DNA from: Phoma sp. XZ068
Taxonomy: Eukaryota > Ascomycota > Dothideomycetes > Pleosporales > Didymellaceae
DNA: 64,000 nt
NCBI GenBank assembly: GCA_004835665.1
Contig: RBKR01000005.1
Coordinates: forward strand, 1,550,001 to 1,614,000
Reading direction: 5' to 3'
Part shown: positions 43,674 to 56,080 of the stretch, in pieces
Numbering within the stretch: position 1 is the stretch's first letter
How the letters are laid out: every line of letters starts with the position of its first letter
Notes under the pieces: model-generated
The model's input: the letters and a program-made list of their open reading frames with translations, nothing else
What the model was told of the DNA's origin: nothing
The model's database searches: none
Made by a program: the position numbers and the translations under genes

Positions 43674-46441
43674 CTAGAGCTGGAAGTCGAACCCGCCATC
43701 CAACTTCCATGGTCCCTTGACCTCAATCGTGCCTGTCGAGGCATCGAACGTGCCAGTAGCACCAGCCTGCGACTGTCCAATGACGACCACCTTGGCAACT
43801 GTGATGGATTCACCATTCGCACCACTGTAGTCAAAGCTACCTGATGCACTGAACTTGCCGCCCTCGAACTTGAACTGAATCTCGCTCACACCCGCCTGCT
43901 CGATCTTCTCGCCCTCGTCCAGGTACAAGCGGCCCGAAGCTGTGCCATCAGCAGCAGGAGCAACAAGGACGTAGAAGTCCTCTTGACGCAGGGCCTTTGT
44001 GGTGTTGGCCGAGTTCATGCGGTGCGGCAGAATGGATCCACCGCGGATGTGCACCGGGATGTCGCTGGTGGTAAGGTTCGACTCTGTGACATTGGCTCCC
44101 GTGCCTTGAACCTTCTCATGTGTCCAATAGTTGTAGAAAACACCGTTGGGAAGGTAGTAGGTGACAGTGTCAGAGTAGTCGGTAGTGACGGGTGAAATGA
44201 GCAGAGAGTCGCCATAGAACCACTGCTCCTGGATGCCAAACGTGTTAGCATCGTTGGGATAGAGGAAGAACAGAGGGTTGATCATGGGCGCGCCAGTCGT
44301 GGTCTGGTAGTACAGCGCTGTGTAGATGTAGTCCAGCAGCTTGTAGCGCGTATCAATAGCCTTCTTCGCCGCCTCTGCGACGGAGGGCCACTGGTAGAAC
44401 TCTTGCTGGATGGTTGATATTTCGGCATGGTTGCGGTAGAACGGCTGGAAAGCGCCTAGCATAGCCCAGCGCGCACAGAGATTCTCATTTGTGTTGCCGT
44501 TAAAGCCGCAGACATCGGAGCCGATAAGGGGCATCTGATGCATGGAAACGAAGGACAGCATTTGGCGGATGGAGGTGCGGTAGTGTTCCCAATCAGATGC
44601 GTTATCGCCAAACCAGTGGGTCACCTTGCGGCCGCTACCAGCAAATGTGGAGCGGGTGAGGACGAATGGACGCACCTCTGGACGACGGGTGATCATGGAT
44701 TTCTGGGTAGTCATGGCCATCATGTGTCCGTACAAGTTGTGCGTGTCGTACTGGCGCGAACCATCATAGTTGGACGTGTTGAAATAGATGGTGAGGTCAG
44801 AAAGATTGCCGACGTGATTGTTGACCGTGTAGGCGGGGTTGAACCACTCGCGGTCTGCAAATCCCTTCATTTGACCCATAGCTTGACGTGTCTCAAGATC
44901 GCGCTTCGAAGAGTTGGGCTGGAAAGATGCAGGGAAGCCAGGAATTGGACGTCCAGTGTTAGGGCGCGGGGCGTTGCCAGGCTTGGGTGGGATGCCATCT
45001 GCGATTGCCTTTTCGCGGGGCTTGCATGTTGTGTCCTGGCAGAAGTTGGAGGCTTCGTTCATATCAACCCAGATGCCATCGATGTTGACTCCGGAGTCGG
45101 CGCTGAAAAAGCTGAGTACCTCATCAGTCCACCATTTTTGCGCGTTAGGGTGGAACCAATCTGGCCATGCCACAGCACCAGGCCACTGAACGCCGAGGAG
45201 ATCAGTGCCGTCAGCTGCCTTTAGGAAGATGTCGAGGTCATGGCCGCTCTTGTATGCTGCAACTTCCTCGAAAGCATGTACACCAGGGTCAAGAATGAGC
45301 ACATAGCGTTGGTCGCGAGAGTGAAGAGTCGACACTAGCTCCCGCATTTTGGTGAGAGGGAAGCGCTCATGGTCGAGAGTGAAGTCTTGACGAGCATCCA
45401 TGTAGTCAATATCTGTCCACATGACTTCAAGCGGAATTCCAGCTGTTGAGTAGTTGGCGATAACCTCAGCCACCATGTTGACGTCCCAGTAGCCGTACTT
45501 GCACTGGTGGAAGCCGAGCGCCCAGTACGGGTACATTGCAGAGTAGCCAACAACATCGGCGTACTGCTTCGAGACTTCAGCAGGACCGGGGCCGGCCAAG
45601 AAGTACAAGTCGAGCACACCGCCAATGGTGTTGTACTCAAGGTACTGGTTGCCAGCATCATCCTGGTCGATGTCGATGTTCATGGGAGATGAGTTCAACA
45701 GAAAGACGCCATGAGTGCCCTTGTCACCTCGGTGATCAAAGTAGACTGGGTGAGAGCCGTACAGGTTCGCATTGTTCGGGATGTTGATGGACTCGGCATT
45801 CAGAAGGCTGCGGCGGTAGCCCTTGGTATGAAATCGGAAAGAGTCGCTGTGCTCTCCAAGACCATACAGATTGGGATCCTTTGGCAGGTTGGTTCGCAGA
45901 CGCACATACTGCTTCTCAAAGATCAAAGGAGTGCCGGTGGTATCGAAGATAGTCTCATTGTTGCGAGTCCGGATGACCTTGAACGCAAAGGGCTGGGCGG
46001 TGATTTCGAACCGAACAACGGCGCCATTGGAAGCAGCCTTGTTGTTGGCAGGGCGGGGAATAACTTCCTCCTGAACCTGAAACACGTTGAGACCCGCATC
46101 GTAGATCTTGACGTGGAGACGATCATCTGTGCCTGAGTCAGTTTTTGGTCGCGTTGTTTTGAGCGAGGTGGAGCTGCGGGGAAGTACATACCAGTCTGGT
46201 GCTCAACAACCAGCTTGAGCTCTTGAAGGTCCTCGCTGTAGGCATTGCACGCATCACCAGCAAGGGAGAGGTCGGCTGTGAGGCCAGAGTCTGTGACATC
46301 GACGTTGGTTGCAGTGTAGCCTGGGCACGTGGAGGGGTCTGCAGCTCGAGCGACGATGAGAGAAGTAGTGTCGTGAGGATAGGGTGCTGCAAGAACGAAA
46401 CGCGTGCACGCGGCAAGCGTGATGAAGGACTTGACTAGCAT
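43674..46441 (-). CDS. Secreted alpha-glucosidase, glycoside hydrolase family 31
   Basis: Extracellular retaining alpha-glucosidase acting on maltose-type oligosaccharides. Exons 46441-46192 and 46126-43674 (intron GTATGT..GCACAG) give 900 residues. The ATG at 46441 starts a signal peptide (MLVKSFITLAACTRFVLA). The N-terminal domain has DPNLYGLGEHSDSFR. The barrel has ALGFHQCKYGYWDVN, VMWTDIDYMDARQDFT, the nucleophile motif GIWVDMNEASNF (Asp about 438) and the acid/base region HWFGDNASDWEHYR (Asp about 591). The C-terminal domain ends in GGFDFQL. Length and motif order match fungal secreted GH31 enzymes, so starch or maltose use is likely. Exact substrate range is not readable. Confidence 0.96.
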
Positions 46442-48325
46442 GTTGTGCTCGAGTCTCGAATCCCCCCAAGTTGATGCTGGTCCAAGTTGAGTGGAAGAGG
46501 CGTTCGAGGCGAGTGCGAACACATTAAATACAATTGTGTGCAAGTTCTGGTACCGGGTATAAGTGGGCCATAGTCACGATGACCTGGAGTGAAAGCAGGT
46601 GTGGAGCCCGCGCCGAGTTGTTGACATACACCTTCACCTACATCCCTGAACCATTCCCATGTTTCCGCGCCGCATGATGCATCTAGTGTGAAAACCCCGA
46701 CGCGACGAAATAATTGATTTTATCCCTGTCCATCGGCAACCAGCAGTGGTTCACATTGGTTGTCAACAGAGCCAGGATGTTGTACCTGCAGATGAATGTG
46801 GGGACGTTGCAGGGAACTAAAGATATCTCCGCCTGTCCGTCTTTCAATACTCGGCGCGTATGCGCAACAACGAGAGACGACAAATGTATGGATACGCATC
46901 CTCTCAGGAAATAACAGAGTGTGATTGCCGCTAGTAGTGGAGACAAGAAATCTGGGGTAATTTACTTAGACTGACGAACGCGGTCATACCTTCCCATTTG
47001 GCACGCGACTCCCGTTGACCTGTACATCTCAGGGGAAGTCGCTATTCGCCGCCAGTAACCTCGGCGGCCTTCAAAGCTACGTGAAAGGTCATGATGCCGA
47101 GACTGGTCTTGAATATACTAAGGAAGTGACGGTGCGTGTCTGAGTGACGGCGTTTGTACTGGTCCCTCACTAGTATCGTGAGTTGCGTCTGTGACGTTGG
47201 AAGATCAGTCGTGAGGCTCACGCGTTGCGGGGATCAGGCGTCTTGCGCCGTCGCGCTCCACAAAGCTTGGCCTCGGTTAAATGGTGACGATCTTCTTAAA
47301 TGGTCCTGAGTGGCTGTGGACCCAATCCGCAATCTAACATCCGCAAGCCTGCTGAGCACTTAAACGGCCCTTGTTCATCTTGGCCGGTACCCACAGCGCG
47401 TGCGACATCTTGAGAAGGTTTATCGGGCACAAGACGGGTGTAAGTGGATCTGTGGACCGGTGAGCTGGCGGCGCAACCCTCATGCACGTGTACCTTGTGC
47501 ATTTTGAGTCGGCGTTACAGAAAGAGGAAGAGACGGGAACCTGGGAAATTGGATGTTGTGAATTAATAGCGAGTTTGCTCTGACGATGTCGAGGCGCATT
47601 ATAAGCACGTTCAAGTCGTTGTCGTTACACCACGGATGTAAGAGCATGTGCGTAGTAAGTATTCGCCGCATACATCGGAACACCCACTTAGTTACTATAA
47701 GGTAGGCCATCGTATGTGATCTGAACTTACCGTAGAGACTTTCCCACGTCTGGACCTCAGCAAGGTCGCACAGATAGATCGGCGACCAAAGGTAGGACAT
47801 GGTCTTGCAGTCTGAGCTCAAGCACCAACTCTAAAGAAAGTCCAGTAGCGATCCTCTTTAGAGATTTCAGGTCTACGATATGTGTAATAATGTGGCCGAC
47901 CGGCTGTGTCGATCAATGGATACGAAACATCGGACTTCGTTGCGTTGATGGTCGGGAACGAACCAAGAACATTAATTTGCGGTTGTGGTTTCCAACAGCT
48001 CTTGGAATTTCTTTTGGTCGCACAGCATCCTCGACGACTTGAGTGATTGATATATGGTATATGCTTGGGTTCGACAAGTTTATAGAGGTACCCAAGATGA
48101 TTTGCTCTCTGGCGCTGGGGATTGCCCAAGCACACGTGCCAAACATGGACGCGTGATGTCATCCCTCCTGCGCGCCACTTCGAGTTCAACAATCAAAACT
48201 TTTACTATAAACAATCGCAACTCGACTACAGACTGGCCAACGTTCGCTTTCTCTATATACTGGCCACGGTACTCGCCTGTGCATATCTGTTCCTGCCAAG
48301 CTGGTTGCGCCTGCAGAATCTCACA
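46442..48325. promoter_or_regulatory. Divergent intergenic region, GH31 / MDP-1
   Basis: 1.9 kb between head-to-head genes. Both promoters are expected, including possible carbon-source control of GH31. Minus-strand open frames at 47818-48162 and from an ATG at 47802 (MSYLWSPIYLCDLAEVQTWE, then a GTAAGT) have some gene-like features, but I cannot complete or identify them. Confidence 0.45.
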
Positions 48326-49019
48326 ATGCCCCGCCGCAGCGGCACATCCACGCGGTCTGACGACACCGCCACCACCACCACAACCACCACAACATTGACA
48401 GAGAAGGTCCAGTGGCCATCGACATTCACGGATGGGCTGCCTCTACCGAAGATTGTCGTGTTCGATCTCGACTACACATTATGGCCCTTCTGGGTTGACA
48501 CGCATGTCACAGGGCCCATCAAGGCCACAGAAGGCGGACTGAAGGTCAAGGACCGCTATGGGGAGGCATATGGCTTCTATAACGATGTTGGAGGCATATT
48601 GGTAGCCGTAAGTGCCCTCACTGCCGTTCTGCTGCGGATCTCAGAACGCTGACAGGCTCTAGCTCAAGGCCAAAAACATCCTCGTCGCGGCCGCCTCCCG
48701 CACACATGCCCCCGACCTCGGTCGCGAAATGCTCAAGCTCCTCAAAATACCAAACTCTTCTGGCTCTTCCTCTCGTGCAATCGATTACTTTGACCACCTA
48801 CAAATTTACCCTGGCACCAAGACGACGCATTTCGAGCGCATCCACAGAGACAGCGGGATAGACTACGAGGAAATGTTATTCTTCGACGATGAGAGCAGAA
48901 ACAAGAATGTAGAAGTCCTCGGTGTAACGATGAAACTGGTGCCGAGAGGCGTCTCGAGGGATGTGATTGATGAGGGTGTGAGAGGGTGGAGAAAGAGACA
49001 CGGCCGGGAGCATGCCTAG
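48326..49019 (+). CDS. Magnesium-dependent phosphatase 1 (HAD superfamily)
   Basis: MDP-1 type HAD phosphatase. Exons 48326-48607 and 48663-49019 (intron GTAAGT..CTCTAG) give 212 residues. Motif I is VVFDLDYTLWP (Asp47 nucleophile, Asp49), motif II lies in NILVAAASRTHAPD (Ser/Thr after the strand), and motif III/IV is EEMLFFDDESRNKNVEV. The DLDYTLWPFW form is characteristic of MDP-1, which in other organisms acts on phosphotyrosine or glycated-protein phosphates. The N-terminal 25 residues contain a Thr run (TATTTTTTTTLT). A hydrophobic stretch encoded upstream in the same frame has no ATG, so it is not counted as a membrane anchor. Confidence 0.9.
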
Positions 49020-49602
49020 AGAAACACATCAACAGATATTAGAAAGGGTGGTTATACAATAAGGATAGAAAAGCGAGGTTATACAACACTCGCAGCTGCA
49101 ATAGACGACCAAGACGAAACGCTTTCATACCAGCACAAGCGCTCGCACGTATCCACTGTTTGGGTCAAACGGATACCGGCATGTTTTCAGCTTAACGGTC
49201 GGTCCTCGTTTCTTATTCCTGGAAGGTTGTGAGGATGTGTAGGCCGAATCTGGTTCGCTATTCATGCCGTGTGAACCCAGTACTCCACCTGAGACGAGGC
49301 GTTGCCCAAAACGGACGACCAGCCCTGTCAAAACTGTCACGGCTACGATTGTGACACAGGAACCACCGCGAAAGATGCCTGATCTACAACTTCATACAGC
49401 GCGGCGCCTGAAAAACACTCCTGGGAATAGGGATCACGATACTGAGGCAACTACAAAACCACTGCGCATTACCATGCCTCCCATTAGCCACACATCTGTT
49501 CATCATCGCCTCTTCTGTCGCTTTTGTATTCATACCTCTGGAAGGTCTTCAAACACCCCCACATAATCTATCATAATACCGATACAATTCCCTTCAGTCG
49601 AA
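49020..49602. other. Intergenic, MDP-1 to small secreted protein
   Basis: 583 bp: 3' UTR of MDP-1 and the promoter of the secreted-protein gene. No further gene or repeat is seen. Confidence 0.5.
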
Positions 49603-50190
49603 ATGCGCACCTCTACAGCATCAGCGCTCACCATCCTGAGCATCCTCTCAATCTCCACAGCCCTACCAACCGTCGAACTTACAAGTCGACAAGCCCAAGC
49701 CTGCTTCGTAATCGGCAACACAGCCCTCCCTGGCGAAGTCGCAGATGTCGTCACCTCAATCCAGAATGCTGTTACTTGCGACACCTCCGCCACCACTATC
49801 TCCAACGTACCCGATGTGTCGTCAGGCAGTGCCACATTCTCCGCCATCGACTTCAGCAAATCCTCCGACACGCCTCTCGAATTTGCGCTGAAGCAGTTCG
49901 CAACCGCCGAGCCTCTTGCAGACACCGATCTCAAAACCTTCCAGGACAACTTGAACGTCTACCTGGCAACTGAAGCGGGCATCAGGAGTGTAGGAGGCAA
50001 CCTGGCGATCAAGGTCCCCAAGTTCTTCCTGCAGATGCAGATCTCCAGAATCCAGACAGCGCAGGGTAACCCCCCGGCTGCGGCAGGACAGCAGGTTGAC
50101 CATTTGAGGGATAAGGTTACCAAGAACGCAGGCAAGGAAAGTAAGGTGCTCTTGGATCAGGTTGTCGCGCTTGCTACACAGCTGCAGTAA
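49603..50190 (+). CDS. Small secreted protein, conserved fungal family
   Basis: Single exon of 195 residues with an N-terminal signal peptide (MRTSTASALTILSILSISTA, cleavage near ALP-TVE). The mature part has two Cys (QACFVIG and VTCDTSA), is rich in Ala, Ser, Thr and Val, and ends in an amphipathic helical region (VDHLRDKVTKNAG, LLDQVVALATQLQ). I believe close relatives occur widely in filamentous ascomycetes, but the function is unknown to me. No enzyme motif is visible. Two cysteines is few for a typical effector, so I would not call it one without expression data. Confidence 0.82.
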   Translation: MRTSTASALTILSILSISTALPTVELTSRQAQACFVIGNTALPGEVADVVTSIQNAVTCDTSATTISNVPDVSSGSATFSAIDFSKSSDTPLEFALKQFATAEPLADTDLKTFQDNLNVYLATEAGIRSVGGNLAIKVPKFFLQMQISRIQTAQGNPPAAAGQQVDHLRDKVTKNAGKESKVLLDQVVALATQLQ

Positions 50191-50436
50191 GCTCAGCAGG
50201 GTCTGAGTGATTTGGACGATGTTATTTGTTACGTATTGTATTATATTATTCCTTTTCGTACAAGATGCGTGAGTGGTAGCAAGAACGGAAGGAAAGGCCG
50301 GTATTGACCGTGACCGAAATGATTAGAGAATACAATGAATCTGAGGATATCATATCTACACCACCAATGCTGCATCTTGCTGCAGGCATCTCCAAAAGAA
50401 CATGCAGTCATCATAAATCGTAGCAAACCCCATGCC

Positions 50437-52044
50437 TTATGCCGGCTGTCCCATGTTCTCCCACTTGTCGTTGGTGGCCGGCCACGACCAATTGTCGTCC
50501 GCAGTACCATGTATCATCAATCGAAGGTAGTTTCGATCCAGATCTCTTGCCAACAGCTCAACATTCCCATCATTGCCCGCGACCATGAAGGTAGGTAGGA
50601 ACTGAGTTGGGTAGTCGAGTTCAGAATCGAAGTCGCACCAAACGTATTTCCACCTGTCCCAGTCCGTACCGTTGTGCGCGTTATAATGGATACAGTTATC
50701 CGTACCCCTAGAAATGAGGTGTGCAAACGGTCTCCCGTCTACGCCATCGCCTTTGACAATGCTCTGAGTATCCGGGAACTCGTAGCCTTCGTGGCTGGCG
50801 CCCATGCCGAGCCAGTCGCTCCACGCGCCGTTCTTGAACAGCTTGTGGCTGGAGCTGCCTGCATTAATAACGACATCTATAACGCCGTCGCCATCGGCGT
50901 CGCGCCACGATGCTACCAGCGGCGACGACGGGATGGTGTCGGAACTGGACCAGGCGCCGGAGAAGGGATCGCCGAAATCGTCCCACTCGCCAGCCCAGCT
51001 AGACTCCGAAGTCCAGTGCTTGTGTAGTACGTTGTTTCCGTTTTTGGCAAATACGTCGATTCTGTCTTCGCCGCATGACGTCGCTGCGACGTCGCTGGTG
51101 ATATCGGCCCCCAGCTCGGTCCACTCACTCCATAAGGAGCCGTCATACGAGACGAGCCAGGCATGGCCTCCGTTGTCGACATTGATGACATCCACCTTTC
51201 CTTCTCCTCTCGAGATCACAGTCGGACGTCGCAGGAATTGTGCGGCGAATTCGAGCTCCTGCCAGTCGTCCCAGTTGCTGTCGTGGTAATGCATGTATAC
51301 GATACGGCCGCTGATACCATCGACCGATACTGCTGTTTGCGTTGTCTCGCCGGTCCTGACGGATACGGGTGCGACTAGGAATTGGCGGTTCGAGTAGGCT
51401 TCCCATTCGCCTGCGTAGGGTTTTCTCCAGAGTCGGCCCTCAGAACGTAGATCCCAGAGGAGGAGTACGGGGGCTTCTACAGCTGCACTCATGTCTCGGG
51501 GAACTCGGCCTTGTGCTTGTAAAATGGGACCGGAAGGCTGTGAGGACTCTTGCGAAGACTCCTGCGATGGCTCCTGCGATGGCTCCTGCGATGGCTCCTG
51601 CGATGGCTCCTGTGAAGGCTCGGGCGTGGAATCGGCGCTCACCGTTGCGCCAGCTCCTGATTCCGTTGGTGTGGCAGTGAACACATAAGTACCTATGGTA
51701 AGAGCTCCGTCTGAATGAGTGGGAGTTGCTGCACGACTTGATTGACTTGATTGCAGCGTTGCTGTTCCACCCTGGGCAGCGAGCAATCGCTCGCGATCTC
51801 TTTGTTCATCTCTGTACATAATGTTAATATCTTAACTTGAGAGTCAACAACCCTGAACTTACTCAGACCTTGACTTCTTCACGCCATAAACTGCACCAAA
51901 AATGATTCCAAAAATCACCAAGATAACTAGGATGAGTATCGAGACCCAAACCCTCTTCCTCCGCCACCACGTTGTCTTTACCTCTCGCTGGGGAGAGTAC
52001 TCCGGAGGAGGCTCCTGAGGATACTGCACAGTATCCAGACCCAT
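50437..52044 (-). CDS. Membrane-anchored PLL-type beta-propeller lectin
   Basis: Exons 52044-51863 and 51811-50437 (intron 51862-51812, GTAAGT..GTACAG) give 518 residues. It has a short Pro-rich cytosolic tail with PPPEYSP, a basic stop (WWRRKRVW) and one transmembrane helix VSILILVILVIFGIIFGAVY (about 34-53), fitting a type II membrane protein. A Ser/Thr and (PSQE)n linker follows, then about 340 residues of repeated blades with W-x-x-W spacing: DSNWDDWQELEF, GSLWSEWTELGA, GAWSDWLGMG and TDWDRWKYVW. Asp-rich loops such as DADGDGVIDVV are also present. This is the layout of PLL/fucose-lectin-like six- or seven-bladed propellers. Sugar specificity is unknown. It is the tandem upstream neighbour of a HET gene on the same strand. 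Confidence 0.82.
51541..51620 (-). repeat. In-frame 12-bp minisatellite encoding (PSQE) repeats
   Basis: About five exact or near-exact copies of a 12-bp unit (plus strand GATGGCTCCTGC) and two diverged copies. It encodes the linker between the membrane helix and the propeller of the lectin. Copy number can change linker length without breaking the frame. Confidence 0.9.
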
Positions 52045-52564
52045 ATTTTCATATCTTCAGAAAAACCATTTGCGGTCGGTACTGCCTGATAATGTATGTA
52101 CGTCGCCAAGTTTTCCAAGACCGGCTTGTAGCACACAAAGAATGCACATCCAATCAGCGACGCAAACGGTGCCGCTAGTGCCGGTTTCATCTACACCACG
52201 ACCCTGGCCTGGTTGCCTGATGGGGTAGGACGCCAATCGCAGTGCTAGTAATCAGCCTCTGTACAAGGCGCATGGGGAGGAAATAGTTCAAAGTGCCGGT
52301 CTGCCGCCATGTTGCAGCGATAAAGTCCTGTTTGATTACTGCGGGCACTTCGTCGCGCACGGTTTTTGGGGCTCGAGTTACCTCATTTAGATCTCTCAAA
52401 TAGACATGTGGTATGATATGTAGGCTGTTGATTGCTGCGTACTCCTAGTTATGAATGGTTCGACTGAAGGATCGCAATCGTTGTTACAAGTTTAGATGTT
52501 TGTGTATCTCAGGCGCAGTTCACGGCGACGATAGTTATCTCGTCAGCATTTGTCGGGGTTGGGT
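52045..52564. other. Intergenic, HET gene 2 to lectin
   Basis: 520 bp between two minus-strand genes; 3' UTR of HET gene 2 and lectin promoter. Two short minus frames are present (51978-52190 and 52187-52399) without recognisable content. Confidence 0.45.
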
Positions 52565-54749
52565 TCAGATAATCTTGATTACCCTGCGCTGAGCTTGCTC
52601 ATGTCTCGCCCACATCTGTTGAGCCTTCGCTGGGTACGGTATGTGGAAGTGGCCAACCCTCTCGAAAGCATCAAGCTGTAAGGCAGAGGGCACCAACAGA
52701 ATACCCTCCACAAATGAAAGTGTATGGTGTTTATCGCCACACTGGAAGACGACGACAGCCGTGACTGCGCGCTCGGTGTCGTTTGGGTCCGTGTGAGGCG
52801 TGTCCATTGTGACTAGCGGTCCAGAGTCAAGCCTACTTGCTTCTTTGATTTCATCAGCAAACAGCAATGCGCCATCAGATTCATAGTTGGCCTTCGGGCG
52901 GAACCTTGCAGTTATTGGGCGACATTTAAGCAAGAGATAGCCGTCAGTAACTTCGCCGGACGGTTTGCTGGCCACATGCAGGTCTACCACATCCACTGCT
53001 GCCACGGTTTGTCCGAGCTCGGGGCCGCCAGAAACGTGGTGTTTGTACAAATGCCAAAATGAGGGCCTGATCACTTGGCTGGTGCTGGCCCAACTCCATG
53101 TAGGTGCTCGCCATCCCTCGGGTCCACTCGGTGCATCTCTCGTATCCTTGGAATAGACCGACCAGCACAATTCTTTGTCAAGTAGGTGTCTCCACATGCC
53201 CGCAACGAATACATCGCGGACTGCTACCGGGGATAACGTCGGCTGTAATGATGATGTCGAGTAAAAGATATCAGCGACCGCTTCGGCCACGCCTGCCAGA
53301 GCAACGAGTTTATCACTTTGACGTGTGAGGTTGCACAGACTGTATGCAGTTCGCAGTGAAACCCAGCTCTTATAGGTGTCATCATCAAGCTTGCGTTTTG
53401 CAAGCTCCAATGCATCCTTCCCCATTGTGGAATCTGCTGTAGCCGTCGCATTTCGAGCATTGCTGCGCGCAATTTTCAAAGGTCTGATGTCAAACCCGCT
53501 TGTTGCTGACATGAGACGAGGTAATCCTGTGGGGAAAAGCTCATTCGATGTCAATTCCTGACATTCCCAATACAACATGCGGCTGGAGAAATGCATTATC
53601 CTTGGAGATAGATATCGCTCTTGAAGAACCCAAGCCCGCGTATTCAGCGGCGCAATGTCGACATCATCATGAAGCCTATTACCATCAGCATCGCGAATAA
53701 AGTACTTGCCTGATGGTGCATTGAAAGCATCATGCATGCCGAATGGTAAGGTAAGTTGGACCTGAACAGGAGGCACTGGCACAGGAGTGCGGTCATAGAA
53801 CAGTCCGGCTCGACCATCTCGTGCCGCTGTAGCAGCGATTGTAAACACCGCACAGCTGTAGACTTTTCCCATGAGGCACGCTTCTTTGGCCCAATCGTCT
53901 GGGCTATCTTGAAAGATACAGCTGTATTGTTAAGCAAAGAGGCGCTTGTGGTCTGAAACTTAGTCACACTTACAGCGAGTCTATCCATAGAAAGTGGTAA
54001 CCCAGTTTTCGACATACATAAATTGCATCTTGGAAAGTCCGTGGCAAAGTGCACACATATATGCCACGACGCAACATCGCTTCTGTTTCTGCAATTAGGG
54101 TGAGTGGTTGAGACCCGCCCCAGCAGTGCGACAATGCAACGTATAAGCTGCCTGAAGCAACGTTGCTGCGCTCGCACACGTGGACTAGAGCATCGTCGGA
54201 TTTGCCGACGTCAAGTACACGTGTTGGGAAAAATCTAGTGTCTGCTGTAAGGATTCGGCACTGCGCATGCGATGTGCGGCACGTTTCAAGGTTTGAAGCA
54301 AAGAAGTCAAGTGCTGGCCCTGACCCGGTATTGGACGATAGAGGAACTCTCGCCGATTGTAAGCCCTGGCCATACTCCCCATGAGAAGGGATGAGGTCTA
54401 GTCTTACACGTGTAGATTCATCGACCTTATAGGAACGGCTGAGTGCGTCTTGTGCAGTCTGATAGAAGTCTAGCATGTATGCTTCCGGCAAGTGATCATG
54501 AAGACAAGGGGTCTTGAATGTCGTAGGTGCGAGCACGGCTGTTCGCTTCACTCCACCTTGTGGTGTCGGCTTGTTCAATTCTGTCCATATCCGTATACAG
54601 AGTGGGCAATGCAGTTTCAGAGCTTTCTCGAAGGAGTCGCCATCCAGATGGTGCAGGTAGAGTTGTCTAATTGAGGAGTCTGTTTCGCAAGGCTCCCACG
54701 TGCCACGCAGCATCGCTCGACAGGGGGTACAGAAGCTGTCATTGAGCAT
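52565..54749 (-). CDS. Heterokaryon-incompatibility (HET) domain protein 2
   Basis: Exons 54749-53974 and 53921-52565 (intron 53973-53922, GTAAGT..ATACAG) give 710 residues. It has the canonical HET layout. The N-terminal C-x-x-C (CTPC) with a later CPLC may bind metal, and PTRVLDVG lies at about 175-182. The core is YVALSHCWGGSQPLTL (203-218), LPRTFQDAIYVCRKLGYHFL (235-254) and WIDSLCIFQDSPDDW, which crosses the intron, then VYSCAVFTIAATAARDGRAG. RAWVLQERYLSPRIMHFSSR and PTWSWAST are the usual C-terminal family motifs. It is much closer to the textbook HET family than HET protein 1. Role in incompatibility or immunity is inferred from the family. The membrane lectin lies directly downstream on the same strand. 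Confidence 0.94.
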
Positions 54750-56080
54750 ACTGGGACGACAGCGGCGCTAAGCTACGATCGTTGCGTTCTGTCGAATGAG
54801 GCCCTGGCCGGGGACTAAAGGAATGATGCCAGAATTGATGCAGGCGCATACCGGTTTGCAGCATCATCGTAGGGAGTAACAAGAGCAGACAGCGAGACCG
54901 AACTGAGCTAATGCGGGGTGTAGTCGTTCTTCTACACGTGGCAAGTCCTGCAGCATGGAATCCTTCAGACCTACCGGCCCAATATGAGAATTTGCTCGGC
55001 ATTAGCTGACAGTCGATGTTCCTCTCGATGCGCTGCTGATGTTTGTATGTCTTGCTCGAACGCGTGGCTATTGCGGCGTGTCACGATGACCATGCCAAAG
55101 CCTCAAGCTGGCGTACTTACTCTTTGCTTACCAAGAGGCACCGCCTTGTGTATACTCACCGTCAGCCACATCTGATGTGGCTGCAGACCAGGTCCCGGGC
55201 AATGTTTCACCGGCCACGCCTACCACGAGCGCCTTGCAGTCCCTTGCAGCAACGTGTGTGCTGCGAGATGGTAATACTCCGGGCCAATGTTGCTGATGGG
55301 GGTACGAGGAGGGCAGTGTCAATCAATACTCGTAGCCGCCGGAAATCTCTCGATCATTACCTAGCTTGGCATCGGTGCCTGCCGGGTGAGGCATTTGCCT
55401 TTGCACAACACTGTCGTTTACCAGCAGTCGGTGGTTGGTCGTTTCGCTGCGGTTCCTCGCGGGGCCGTGCACTCGATGATCAACGGGAGAGACTGGGCCT
55501 GCTTTGAGGCCAGCGCGTGCTTGGCACGATGACGTTGGCGCTCTTCGCGTTGATGATGCGCTGCGCAGTGCGCACAGTTGCGGAAGTCCGGATAGGCAAC
55601 ACAACGAGCAGCAGCGGCTGCGCTCGTGGCAGCCATGCGCGCAATGTTTCGTCTGTTGAGGAATTGCCTTCAGACCATTACCCGCTGTTCTGCAACGGCG
55701 CCAGGGGCAGGTGGAGCTGCATATCCCGCGGTGGTGCGCTGGGTGAAGCTTGGCCCGGGGCAGTGCTGATTGGCAGGGTTGCAAAGCTCCCAGCCATCTC
55801 TCTCCGTCATCAGCACTGAGCGCCTGCAACAGTCGCGAAAGCTGCTGCGCCCTCTTCCCCCTCACGCTATCATAATCTTTCTTCTCTTCAACCGTACTTT
55901 TTCGCGCAGCCTGATTGATCAGATCTGCAGTCACTTTGCTCTGTCGGTCCTTCTAACCAATTGCATTCACACCTGCCTGCTACAGCGTCCAACCTAGCAG
56001 CGCGCCTCTGACACGTTCATATACCTGCTAGCCCCTCGCACGCTCGCCGGATTTCTGATACCAGCGTCTGTCGCACAGCA
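54750..56080. promoter_or_regulatory. Divergent intergenic region, HET gene 2 / cation exchanger
   Basis: 1.3 kb between head-to-head genes. The stretch 55.8-56.08 kb is C/T-rich like a 5' leader for the exchanger. A 203-codon minus-strand frame (55323-55934) has no ATG start and no domain, so it is not called. Confidence 0.5.

Noticed and set aside
47480..48192. Two adjoining minus-strand frames between GH31 and MDP-1
   Set aside because: They overlap the MDP-1 leader, cannot be joined by a normal intron, and the proteins are not recognised; kept only as a remark on the spacer.
55323..55934. 203-codon minus-strand frame
   Set aside because: The frame begins at GTG and has no suitable ATG; no recognisable domain and low-complexity Cys/Arg/Ser content.
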